In this document: positions 1 through 4,726 of the stretch, piece by piece
Numbering within the stretch: position 1 is the first letter of the stretch
Layout of the letters: each line of letters begins with the position of its first letter
Source of the DNA: JBHYDC01 sp051861205
Lineage (GTDB): Bacteria; Pseudomonadota; Alphaproteobacteria; Rhizobiales; Pleomorphomonadaceae
DNA: 6,512 nt
Assembly (NCBI GenBank): GCA_051861205.1
Contig: JBHYDC010000038.1
Coordinates: 1 to 6,512, forward strand
Direction: 5' to 3'
Program-made: the position numbers and the translations under genes
The notes under the pieces: generated by a model
What the model was told of the DNA's origin: nothing
What the model saw: the letters and a program-made list of their open reading frames with translations, nothing else
Database searches by the model: none

Positions 1-93
1 GTCGTCGCCGTAGGCGGTCATCTCAGTGCCCAAAAGCAAGCTGAAAGGCTGCGCCGCGAGGATTGAACGGCCGATGGAGAGGGCGTCAGTCAT
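1..93 (-). CDS. PaaI-type thioesterase (hotdog fold), N-terminal 31 codons only
   Basis: The gene starts at an ATG (complement of 91-93) and runs off the left edge, so only 31 residues are visible. They begin MTDALSIGRSILAAQPF and continue SLLLGTEMTAYGDD. The pattern I-L-x-x-Q-P-F-S-x-L-L-G-T-E is what I know from the first helix of PaaI-family acyl-CoA thioesterases, where the helix precedes the hotdog domain that hydrolyses acyl-CoA or aryl-CoA thioesters in the cytoplasm. An AGGA ribosome binding site (complement of 101-104) lies 7 nt before the ATG and falls inside the palindromic operator. The gene is divergent from the TetR gene, a common arrangement in which the repressor controls its neighbour. 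The active-site region lies outside the window, so the family call rests on the N-terminus and context. Confidence 0.6.
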   Translation of the reverse strand, partial: MTDALSIGRSILAAQPFSLLLGTEMTAYGDD

Positions 94-99
94 GTACCG

Positions 100-123
100 A
101 TCCTATGGTGATCACCATAGGAT
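100..123. promoter_or_regulatory. Perfect 24-bp palindrome, probable TetR-family operator
   Basis: The sequence is two 12-bp half-sites, ATCCTATGGTGA and its exact reverse complement, with no spacer; symmetry breaks at 99/124. It sits in the 74-bp divergent gap between the thioesterase start (93) and the tetR start (168). Size, symmetry and place fit a TetR dimer site. It covers the ribosome binding site and the predicted transcription start of the thioesterase gene, so bound repressor should block that gene directly. It lies about 10 bp upstream of the predicted tetR -35, so any effect on tetR itself is less certain. Confidence 0.75.
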
Positions 124-151
124 GCATAGCGCTAGACCGATCGCCATACAA
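123..151 (-). promoter_or_regulatory. Possible sigma-70 promoter of the thioesterase gene
   Basis: Read on the minus strand, TTGTAT (complement of 146-151) and TATGCA (complement of 123-128) are spaced by 17 bp. Each matches the consensus at only three of six positions, so the call rests on spacing and on the predicted start falling near 116, inside the palindrome. That is the usual geometry for TetR repression. Confidence 0.3.
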
Positions 152-161
152 CAACTATCTT
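133..161 (+). promoter_or_regulatory. Possible promoter of the tetR gene, leaderless transcript
   Basis: TAGACC (133-138) and TATCTT (156-161) are 17 bp apart and each matches the sigma-70 consensus at four of six positions. The -10 ends 6 bp before the ATG at 168, so transcription would begin at or next to the start codon. No Shine-Dalgarno sequence is visible before this ATG (the preceding bases are ctttgaccc), which agrees with a leaderless mRNA. Confidence 0.35.
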
Positions 162-167
162 TGACCC

Positions 168-728
168 ATGCCTCGTCCTTCCGCCGCCAAGCAACGCTTC
201 ATAGAAGCCGCCCTCACCCTGTTTCGGCGGTCGGGCTACAATGGAGTGGGGCTGACGGAGATCATAACCGCAAGTGGCGCCCCCAAAGGCTCCTTTTATC
301 ATTATTTCCCCGGCGGAAAGGAGGAGTTGGGCGAGGCGGTTCTCCATCTTGCCGGAGCACAGGTCGGTTCGCTGATTGATCGTTGCTTTGCTCGCGGCGA
401 CACGTTTGCGATTGGGGCAGAGCGGTTTGTGTCTGTCATCATCGATGAACTGAAGCAGTCGGAATGGACAGCTGGGTGCCCCGTTACCGCGATCGCTGTG
501 GACGCCGCTGCGACGTCCGAACGTTTGGCGACTGGCGCGCAAGAGGTCTTGGCTGGATGGGTCGAGCGCGCAACAGCGCATGGCGTCAGATTGGGTATGG
601 AGCCAGAGGTCGCGCGCGATTTCGCTGAACGATTTATGATTATGCTCGAAGGAGCCTGGTTGGTCGCCCGAGTGCAGAAGTCCGCAAGACCGTTCGAGCA
701 AGCGTTGGCAACTTTGAAATACCGGTGA
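168..728 (+). CDS. TetR/AcrR-family transcriptional repressor (LmrA/YxaF-like)
   Basis: This is a 186-residue one-component regulator, a normal TetR length. The N-terminal helix-turn-helix covers about residues 8-54. SGAPKGSFYHYF at 36-47 is the recognition-helix signature, followed by the PGGKEEL turn (48-54) typical of the LmrA/YxaF branch. The ligand-binding C-terminal half has GCPV at 103-106 and a following Ala-rich helix, also seen in that branch. The protein should bind DNA as a dimer and be released by a small ligand, probably aromatic or lipophilic, but nothing here identifies the ligand. It is divergent from a thioesterase gene and a perfect palindrome lies between them, so it probably represses that gene and possibly itself. 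The ATG at 168 has no clear ribosome binding site; the complete helix-turn-helix starting just after it supports this start. Confidence 0.9.
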   Translation: MPRPSAAKQRFIEAALTLFRRSGYNGVGLTEIITASGAPKGSFYHYFPGGKEELGEAVLHLAGAQVGSLIDRCFARGDTFAIGAERFVSVIIDELKQSEWTAGCPVTAIAVDAAATSERLATGAQEVLAGWVERATAHGVRLGMEPEVARDFAERFMIMLEGAWLVARVQKSARPFEQALATLKYR

Positions 729-775
729 GGTGCGTCACTAAGAGTTAATATAGCATTGTTGGTTTAGCATTATCA

Positions 776-797
776 GATCAAAATCCGATATTTGATC
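776..797. repeat. Inverted repeat GATCAAA/TTTGATC between tetR and the GFA gene
   Basis: GATCAAA (776-782) and TTTGATC (791-797) can form a 7-bp stem with an 8-nt loop. It lies in the AT-rich 108-bp gap between the convergent ends of the tetR and GFA genes. The stem is AT-rich and no T-tract follows on either strand, so it is at best a weak terminator. Its function is unknown. Confidence 0.35.
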
Positions 798-803
798 GGC
801 GGA

Positions 804-829
804 ATTGCAAAGATTAAGATTTATGCGCC
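804..829 (+). repeat. Dispersed 26-bp imperfect palindrome, copy 1
   Basis: This is the most divergent of four copies, 19 of 26 positions identical to copy 3 (1994-2019). It keeps the TGCAAA left arm, AAGATTT just right of centre, and the TGC right arm with the same spacing. It begins 7 bp beyond the stop codon of the minus-strand GFA gene, between two convergent genes. See the finding on the four copies. Confidence 0.55.
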
Positions 830-836
830 AAGGGCG

Positions 837-1256
837 TCAGGACTTCGGGGCTGGCGCATCAATTTCAACATGCCACCATTTTGGGCGTGGCCTGCGATAG
901 GCATGATATGTCGGCATCAACTCGCGCTTGTTGGGGCTGTCGAAAGTGCCCACGAGCAGAGCAATCACAGGTTTGTCGTCCATAGCCCCAAGGCTGCTAC
1001 CGCATGTGGAGCAGAACGCTCGGCTGGAGAAATCGGACGAGCGGAATAGTGCAGGTGCGCCAGCAGGCCCATTCCAAGTGACAGATTCCCTCGGAAACTC
1101 AACCCATGCGGCTGTTAGGCTTCCTGTATGCTGTTGGCACATTCGGCATGAACAGGTATGCGGCTTTTCCGGGAAACCTACGGCTTCGAACCTAGTCGCA
1201 CCACATAGGCATCCACCAAGGTACCGTTTGGGCTTACTCGGCGACCTTGTAGTCAT
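837..1256 (-). CDS. GFA-family (Mss4-like fold) zinc protein, glutathione-dependent formaldehyde-activating enzyme-like
   Basis: The protein has 139 residues, the usual size of a single GFA domain. Seven cysteines fit the family's zinc-binding pattern: GGCLCGA (C16, C18), HTCSCRMCQQHTGS (C35, C37, C40) and FCSTCGSSL (C82, C85). The family is named for an enzyme that condenses formaldehyde with glutathione to S-hydroxymethylglutathione, but most members have no proven activity and this one may be a different glutathione- or zinc-dependent protein. I chose the ATG at 1254-1256 because GGAAGGA lies 7 bp ahead of it and the domain starts soon after. An upstream in-frame start at 1343 would lengthen the protein by 29 residues but would run through the likely promoter and into the repeat at 1330-1355. 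The gene is alone on its strand and is flanked by two copies of the dispersed palindrome. Confidence 0.85.
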   Translation of the reverse strand: MTTRSPSKPKRYLGGCLCGATRFEAVGFPEKPHTCSCRMCQQHTGSLTAAWVEFPRESVTWNGPAGAPALFRSSDFSSRAFCSTCGSSLGAMDDKPVIALLVGTFDSPNKRELMPTYHAYRRPRPKWWHVEIDAPAPKS

Positions 1257-1279
1257 GACAGCATCCTTCCGATCAGAAT

Positions 1280-1309
1280 ATTTTGCCGTGCGAATATCGA
1301 ATGCGTCAA
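1280..1309 (-). promoter_or_regulatory. Candidate sigma-70 promoter of the GFA gene
   Basis: On the minus strand TTGACG (complement of 1304-1309) and CAAAAT (complement of 1280-1285) are separated by 18 bp. They match the consensus at five and four positions. The predicted start lies about 15-20 bp ahead of the ATG at 1256. The dispersed palindrome at 1330-1355 ends about 20 bp upstream of the -35, a plausible place for a regulator site. Confidence 0.45.
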
Positions 1310-1329
1310 GAAGCGCGAGTTGATATACT

Positions 1330-1355
1330 TTTGCAAAATTCAAGATTTTTGCCCT
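1330..1355 (+). repeat. Dispersed 26-bp imperfect palindrome, copy 2
   Basis: It is identical to copy 3 at 21 of 26 positions, with an uninterrupted shared run TGCAAAATTCAAGATTT (1332-1348). It lies in the gap upstream of the GFA gene, between that gene's candidate promoter and the terminator of the small secreted-protein gene. Confidence 0.7.
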
Positions 1356-1392
1356 ACCCTTGCTTCTCAGTCAGCTCTGATCTGCCGTACGC

Positions 1393-1419
1393 AAAACCCC
1401 CGGGGGACGACCCGGGGGC
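1393..1419 (-). terminator. Rho-independent terminator after the small secreted-protein gene
   Basis: CCCCCGGG (1397-1404) and CCCGGGGG (1411-1418) form a perfect 8-bp all-GC stem with a 6-nt loop. On the minus strand the stem is followed by TTTT (complement of 1393-1396). It begins about 43 bp after the stop codon of the 1462-1797 gene and should end that transcript before the GFA gene. Confidence 0.8.
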
Positions 1420-1461
1420 TGAGCGGTTCGCGTAATCTGGTATTGGGGCTTGAGCGGCACC

Positions 1462-1797
1462 TCAGCGGCAAACACGGCGAACCACGATGTCGCCCCAGCG
1501 GTTCTCGCGTTCGACAAGATTGCAGCGCGGCTCATAGCCGTAGCCGTAGCTGACATTGCTGAAGCCGCGTGGTTCTGCGTGAAAGCGGCGCGGCTCTGCG
1601 TGGAAGCGGTGTTCGACCTGGTAGCGTGGCTGGGCGTTGGCGATGGCTGATCCGATCAGCAAGCCACCAACGCCTGCTGCCAGACCGATGGCGAGGGCGT
1701 TTCCGCGGCGGCTCTGGGCCTGGGCGTCGGTTGCGAGCATGGGGGCTGCGGTGAGAGCGGCGACTGCGATGGCGGCGAGAGCGAACTTGCGGGACAT
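1462..1797 (-). CDS. Small exported protein with Gly-zipper-like segment, function unknown
   Basis: I do not recognise a named family. The 111-residue product has a clear Sec signal peptide: MSRK, a hydrophobic run (residues 5-22) and an AQA cleavage site at 25-27. A Gly/Ala-rich hydrophobic stretch follows (LAIGLAAGVGGLLIGSAIA, 35-53), resembling glycine-zipper segments of periplasmic or outer-membrane-associated proteins. Next come a duplicated RFHAEPR unit (64-77), a Tyr/Gly patch (84-88), and a charged C-terminus with two cysteines (C92, C110) that could pair in the periplasm. The start at 1797 is supported by AAGGAG ending 6 nt upstream; an upstream in-frame start (1860) would bury the signal peptide. 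Similar short exported proteins of unknown role are frequent in Hyphomicrobiales. It is transcribed alone, divergent from the MAPEG-YciI-sigma operon, and ends at a strong terminator. Confidence 0.75.
   Translation of the reverse strand: MSRKFALAAIAVAALTAAPMLATDAQAQSRRGNALAIGLAAGVGGLLIGSAIANAQPRYQVEHRFHAEPRRFHAEPRGFSNVSYGYGYEPRCNLVERENRWGDIVVRRVCR
1567..1608 (-). repeat. 21-bp in-frame tandem duplication inside the small secreted-protein gene
   Basis: Units 1567-1587 and 1588-1608 differ at three of 21 positions and encode two successive RFHAEPR heptapeptides. Two of the three differences (1573/1594 and 1582/1603) leave the protein sequence unchanged, which suggests a recent duplication kept under protein-level selection. 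Confidence 0.75.
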
Positions 1798-1873
1798 GGT
1801 GATCTCCTTGAGTGTGGTTGCTGGCGAACCGTTCCGCCGATGTGATGAACCTGGAGCCAACCCGGCATCGCCG

Positions 1874-1891
1874 CTGTTCCCGGCGGAACAG
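1874..1891. repeat. Inverted repeat CTGTTCC/GGAACAG
   Basis: A perfect 7-bp stem (1874-1880 with 1885-1891) closes a CGGC tetraloop, about 77 bp upstream of the small secreted-protein gene. It could be an RNA hairpin in that gene's leader or a protein-binding site. No T-tract follows on either strand, so it is not an intrinsic terminator. Confidence 0.45.
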
Positions 1892-1993
1892 GCCGCAGAA
1901 CTTTTCGAAACAATCTCGCACGCACATCAAACGCCAGAACGTGGGTTCCGACTGGCTGCTTCCTTCCAATTGACAGGGTTGTGTCTGGCCTTC

Positions 1994-2019
1994 GGTGCAA
2001 AATTCAAGATTTCTGCACC
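1994..2019 (+). repeat. Dispersed 26-bp imperfect palindrome, copy 3 (most symmetric)
   Basis: This copy has perfect outer arms GGTGCA (1994-1999) and TGCACC (2014-2019), with partly symmetric inner bases around a central AA. It lies in the divergent gap, about 200 bp from the minus-strand start at 1797 and 155 bp upstream of the ECF42-like -35. Confidence 0.75.
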
Positions 2020-2140
2020 ACTTCGGCGAACTGCTCTGCCCATTGCCGACATGGGCGCCGGTCTACTTAAATCGGGGCCGGTAGCTTCGGCATATGACGG
2101 GACAAGCAATTGCGCTTGCCAAACCGGGCTCTCGTGGCCG

Positions 2141-2165
2141 AATTGCCGTCGCCGCAATTTTTTTT
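2141..2165 (+). terminator. Possible intrinsic terminator ahead of the ECF42 operon promoter
   Basis: AATTGC (2141-2146) and GCAATT (2154-2159) form a 6-bp stem with a 7-nt loop, running into eight T residues (2158-2165). The T-tract is good but the stem is short and AT-rich. No plus-strand gene lies upstream after the tetR gene, so it would end either stray transcription or an unannotated small RNA. It stops 9 bp before the -35 of the operon promoter, where it could insulate that promoter. Confidence 0.4.
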
Positions 2166-2174
2166 CGAAGTGCA

Positions 2175-2201
2175 TGTCGAAATCTGAAATCGGCGTTCGT
2201 C
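2175..2201 (+). promoter_or_regulatory. Candidate ECF42-type sigma factor promoter of the operon
   Basis: TGTCGA (2175-2180) is followed after 17 bp by CGTC (2198-2201). From memory of work on Streptomyces ECF42 factors, the group's promoters carry TGTCGA at -35 and CGA/TC at -10. Both elements are present here, the spacing is normal for ECF promoters, and the site lies 37 bp before the MAPEG start. The operon encodes an ECF42 sigma factor, so this reads as an autoregulated promoter. The motif is short and I could not test how often it occurs by chance. Confidence 0.6.
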
Positions 2202-2238
2202 CTTGGTGCATCGGAACCAAACAAAGGAGCCTGCCGAT

Positions 2239-2631
2239 ATGTCACTCATCATCACCACAACCTACGCCCTGCCACTAATCGCGATCTGGTTCGCGCTCTG
2301 GATTGGCGTCACATCGTCACGTCCGACCTACAACGCCTCGATCGGCGATGCCGCAAAACCGGACCTGCTGCTGAAGATCCGCCGCCATGGCAACTTCATC
2401 GAGTGGGTGCCCTTCGTTCTGCTCCTGATGATCCTCGCAGAGGCCCAGGGGGCCGGCCGCGTTTGGCTGCATGCGGCTGGAATTCTCCTGCTCATCGGAC
2501 GCGTCGCCCATCCCTTCGGGCTCAAGATCGAAAATGTGAACCACCCGCTCCGCTATGTCGGCAATGGGACAAACATCCTTGCCGTACTCGTCCTCGCCAT
2601 CGCTCTCATCCGCATCGTGACCGGCCTCTGA
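2239..2631 (+). CDS. MAPEG-family membrane protein
   Basis: The 130-residue protein has four predicted membrane segments (about 5-25, 52-70, 73-94, 107-127), the topology and size of MAPEG proteins (membrane-associated proteins in eicosanoid and glutathione metabolism). Family features are RRHGNFIEWVPF (48-59) with a Glu near the start of helix 2, an acidic AE (67-68), HAAGILLLIGRVAHPFGL (78-95), and RYVGNGTN (105-112) before the last helix. Some MAPEG members are glutathione S-transferases or peroxidases; bacterial ones are mostly untested, so the reaction is unknown. The ATG at 2239 has AAAGGAG 9 nt upstream. A TTG at 2203 in the same frame would add 12 residues but lies at the predicted transcription start and lacks a ribosome binding site. 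It is the first gene of the MAPEG-YciI-sigma operon, 30 bp before the next. Confidence 0.88.
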   Translation: MSLIITTTYALPLIAIWFALWIGVTSSRPTYNASIGDAAKPDLLLKIRRHGNFIEWVPFVLLLMILAEAQGAGRVWLHAAGILLLIGRVAHPFGLKIENVNHPLRYVGNGTNILAVLVLAIALIRIVTGL

Positions 2632-2661
2632 CGCCTGGTTCTCAATTCAGGGAATACAGCC

Positions 2662-3021
2662 ATGAAGTACATGCTCTTGATCTACAACGACCCGAACCGA
2701 GAACCAGCTTATGGTACGCTAGAGTTCCAGGCGATGATGGGTGGCTTTTTTGCCCTCAATGAGCGCATGAACGCCGATGGCGTGCTGCGCGGCGGCGAGG
2801 GGCTGAAGGGCATCGAGACGGCGACCTCACTCCGGATCAAATCCGGCAAGGTCGAGACGATGGACGGCCCCTTTGCCGAAACCAAAGAACATCTTGGCGG
2901 CTATTACGTAATCGAGGTCGCTGATCTGGACGCGGCGCTGAAATATGCCGCACTCATCCCCTCGGCGGCTTTCGGCACCATCGAGGTCAGGCCACTGATG
3001 GACTACAATCCAGCCAGCTGA
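2662..3021 (+). CDS. YciI/DGPF-domain protein
   Basis: This 119-residue protein fills one YciI-like (DGPF) domain, a ferredoxin-like alpha-beta fold. It opens with MKYMLLIYND (1-10), the usual first strand, and has the diagnostic TMDGPFAETKEHLGGYY (66-82), containing the D-G-P-F motif and the following strand. The acidic residue at 10 and the DGPF Asp (68) are the conserved polar positions. DGPF proteins are regularly encoded beside ECF42 sigma factors, and here the gene ends 11 bp before that sigma gene. Their biochemical role is not established: a partner or signal-sensing role has been suggested, but I know of no proof. The ribosome binding site (AGGGAA, about 8 nt before the ATG) is modest, consistent with translation inside an operon. 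Confidence 0.92.
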   Translation: MKYMLLIYNDPNREPAYGTLEFQAMMGGFFALNERMNADGVLRGGEGLKGIETATSLRIKSGKVETMDGPFAETKEHLGGYYVIEVADLDAALKYAALIPSAAFGTIEVRPLMDYNPAS

Positions 3022-3032
3022 CAGGTTGAAAC

Positions 3033-4259
3033 ATGACATCAGCCGCCTCCGGTGCCATCGCCGCCACAAAGGCCCTTGAAAGCCTGGCTCGCGAGGACCG
3101 GGGGCGGCTACTTGCCGCCCTGATCGCCCGCCTGCGCGATTTCTCGCTCGCCGAGGAGGCCTTGCAGGATGCCATGGTCTCGGCCGTATCGCATTGGAGC
3201 AAGGCCGGCATTCCCGCCTCACCGAAGGGTTGGCTTCTCCAGGTCGCCTTTCGCAAGGCCCTTGACCGCCTGCGCCAATCCCGAGCGCAGGCAAGGCTGG
3301 CGAGCAATCTCGCGCCGCTGCTGGGAGAAGAAGCCGAAGACAGGGAGCCCGACATGATTCCTGACAATCGCCTCCGCCTGATCTTCACCTGTTGCCACCC
3401 TGCGATAGAACTAAAGTCGCAGGTTGCGCTGACGCTTCGAACGCTGGGCGGGTTGTCAACGACCGAGATCGCGCGTGCCTTCCTTGATCAGGAAACGACG
3501 ATGGGTCAGCGGCTTTCCCGGGCGAAAGCCAAAATTGCTGCGGCGCGCATTCCTTATGCGGTGCCCGAACCGGCCGAATGGCCGGAACGGCTCAATGCCG
3601 TGCTCGCGGTCATCTACCTCATCTTCAATGCGGGCTACACGAGCGGCCCCATCGCAGGGCGTGACCTTGCAGAGGAGGCAATCTGGCTTGGTCGGCTTTT
3701 GGATCGCCTGCGCCCTGCGGATCCGGAGATTGAAGGCCTCTGCGCTCTGATGCTTCTCACCAACGCGCGACGGGCCGCCCGGACCGATGGGAACAAAGTT
3801 ACCGTTCCACTCGCCCAACAAGACCGCGCACTTTGGGATCGCGACGCCATTGTGGCCGGTGTGGCTCTCGTCGAGCTTGCGCTATCGCGTGGTCGCCCGG
3901 GGCCATATCAGATCAAGGCCGCAATCGCCGCCTGCCATTGCGAGGGTGAGACATCGGACTGGCCGCAAATCGCCGCGCTCTACACAGCGCTTCTCTCGCA
4001 CGAGCCGACGGCGATCGTACGGCTCAACCGCGCCGTGGCCCTCGCCGAAGCCAACGCGATCGAAACTGGCCTTGCCGAACTTGACCTCTTGGCCGACGAA
4101 CTCAAGGACTACCAACCGTTTCACGCTGCCAAAGCTGAGCTTTTCGTGCGCCTCGACCGAAAATCAGAAGCGCGCGCAGCCTATGCCACCGCGATCGCGC
4201 TCGCATCCTCAAGCGCCGACGCCGACTATCTCACCCAACGCCGTGACGCCTGCTTTTGA
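3033..4259 (+). CDS. ECF42-group sigma factor with long C-terminal extension
   Basis: The 408-residue protein is about twice the length of a classical ECF sigma factor. Residues about 15-85 form region sigma-2 (LRDFSLAEEALQDAMVSA at 34-51, then a PKGWLLQVAFRKALDRLR helix at 64-81). A linker carries the hallmark DNRLRLIFTCCHPAI (111-125). Region sigma-4 follows at about 128-170 (LRTLGGLSTTEIARAF, then RLSRAKAKI). The extension has family motifs IYLIFNAGYTSG (194-205), LCALMLLTNARRAAR (236-250), GPYQIKAAIAACHCEGETSDW (290-310) and a TPR-like C-terminus with TAIVRLNRAVALAEA (326-340). In ECF42 the extension is thought to take the place of an anti-sigma factor, and none is encoded here. It probably directs RNA polymerase to the promoter at 2175-2201. 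The start (ATG 3033) has only a weak ribosome binding site but follows the YciI stop by 11 bp. Confidence 0.93.
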   Translation: MTSAASGAIAATKALESLAREDRGRLLAALIARLRDFSLAEEALQDAMVSAVSHWSKAGIPASPKGWLLQVAFRKALDRLRQSRAQARLASNLAPLLGEEAEDREPDMIPDNRLRLIFTCCHPAIELKSQVALTLRTLGGLSTTEIARAFLDQETTMGQRLSRAKAKIAAARIPYAVPEPAEWPERLNAVLAVIYLIFNAGYTSGPIAGRDLAEEAIWLGRLLDRLRPADPEIEGLCALMLLTNARRAARTDGNKVTVPLAQQDRALWDRDAIVAGVALVELALSRGRPGPYQIKAAIAACHCEGETSDWPQIAALYTALLSHEPTAIVRLNRAVALAEANAIETGLAELDLLADELKDYQPFHAAKAELFVRLDRKSEARAAYATAIALASSSADADYLTQRRDACF

Positions 4260-4264
4260 CCGTG

Positions 4265-4290
4265 TGTGCAGAACTCAAGAATTGCGCACC
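4265..4290 (+). repeat. Dispersed 26-bp imperfect palindrome, copy 4
   Basis: It is identical to copy 3 at 20 of 26 positions and keeps TGCAnAAnTCAAGAnTT and the GCACC end. It starts 5 bp after the sigma factor stop codon, a placement that mirrors copy 1 beyond the GFA stop. Confidence 0.65.
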
Positions 4291-4599
4291 ACCCCACCGC
4301 CCTTTGATCCGGCCAGGTTTTCTCGGCGCAATAGTCCGGTGCGCGATTGCCGCGTGATTTTGTCGCCATCGCGCGCCGATTGACGGTAAGCTCGGCACCA
4401 CTCGGCTGGTTGCGCCAAGCTGGCGCGGAGACGGTGCTTTCCAGCGCCACGTTCCCGCCCCACCGGCCCTTGTTCCGCCACGCCCGCACGCCATGATGGT
4501 GCAGTGCCGAAGATAACCTGACCTTAACCTTACCGATGGCTTGGTAGGTCTCCACGCGGAAGCACGGTCCGCGCCACGGTCAAGACACATTCGGGGGTC

Positions 4600-4634
4600 A
4601 TTTCGCCCCCAAAGGCGACACCAGCGGGCGAAAT
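4600..4634. repeat. Inverted repeat ATTTCGCCC/GGGCGAAAT upstream of tolQ
   Basis: The two perfect 9-bp arms (4600-4608 and 4626-4634) are 17 bp apart, about 92-127 bp upstream of the tolQ start. The left arm competes with a second hairpin (GGGGG 4593-4597 with CCCCC 4606-4610), so two exclusive RNA folds are possible. It may be part of a tolQ leader or operator; function unknown. Confidence 0.4.
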
Positions 4635-4726
4635 CTGCGCCTTAAGCCGCTGGACGCCGTGTCGATCAGGGCGGGGAGCGTACGCGCGACCACCACGCCG
4701 GATCCGTCGCGAGAAGGATATTGCCC

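Larger units (their letters stand above)
1798..2238. other. 441-bp divergent intergenic region
   Basis: This gap separates the start of the small secreted-protein gene (minus) from the MAPEG gene (plus). I see no convincing coding sequence in it. It holds an inverted repeat (1874-1891) in the probable leader of the minus-strand gene, one copy of the dispersed palindrome (1994-2019), a hairpin with eight T residues (2141-2165), and an ECF42-like promoter (2175-2201). Open frames that cross it lack family features and a credible ribosome binding site. Confidence 0.6.
4260..4726. other. 467-bp intergenic region before tolQ, no convincing gene
   Basis: Between the sigma gene stop and tolQ I see no supported coding sequence, tRNA or insertion sequence end. 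The left edge holds a copy of the dispersed palindrome (4265-4290). The right part holds a GC-rich hairpin (GGGGG 4593-4597 with CCCCC 4606-4610) overlapping the 9-bp inverted repeat at 4600-4634. Minus-strand frames of about 110-120 codons cross the left half and run antisense into the sigma gene, but have no recognisable domain. No strong terminator separates the sigma operon from tolQ, and I could not pick a clear tolQ promoter. Confidence 0.55.

Noticed and set aside
26..379. Plus-strand open frame overlapping the divergent gap and the start of tetR
   Set aside because: It crosses the palindromic operator, is out of frame with the TetR protein, and has no ribosome binding site or family features.
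1970..2003. TTGACA at 1970-1975 as the -35 of a plus-strand promoter
   Set aside because: No acceptable -10 lies 16-18 bp downstream; the nearest AT-rich hexamer (CAAAAT, 1998-2003) is 22 bp away.
2203..2238. TTG at 2203 as the MAPEG start
   Set aside because: It has no ribosome binding site and lies at the predicted transcription start, whereas the ATG at 2239 has a good AAAGGAG and matches the usual MAPEG N-terminus.
1637..2278. Plus-strand open frame across the start of the small secreted-protein gene and the divergent gap
   Set aside because: It covers the promoter region, repeat copy 3, the T-rich hairpin and the ECF42-like promoter, and its product resembles no family.
804..4290. Reading the four palindromes as integron attC sites delimiting gene cassettes
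   Set aside because: They lack the GTTRRRY/RYYYAAC core sites, the spacing does not fit, no integrase is present, and one unit is a three-gene operon with its own promoter.
804..4290. CRISPR array
   Set aside because: The repeats are 500 to 2,300 bp apart with genes between them; there are no regular spacers and no cas genes.
4226..4590. Two overlapping minus-strand open frames of 109 and 119 codons before tolQ
   Set aside because: They run antisense into the sigma gene, lack a clear start signal and show no domain; I could not fully exclude a small gene here.
4660..4686. TGTCGA at 4660-4665 as a second ECF42 promoter, for tolQ
   Set aside because: The bases 17 bp downstream are CGCG, not CGA/TC, so only the -35-like hexamer matches.
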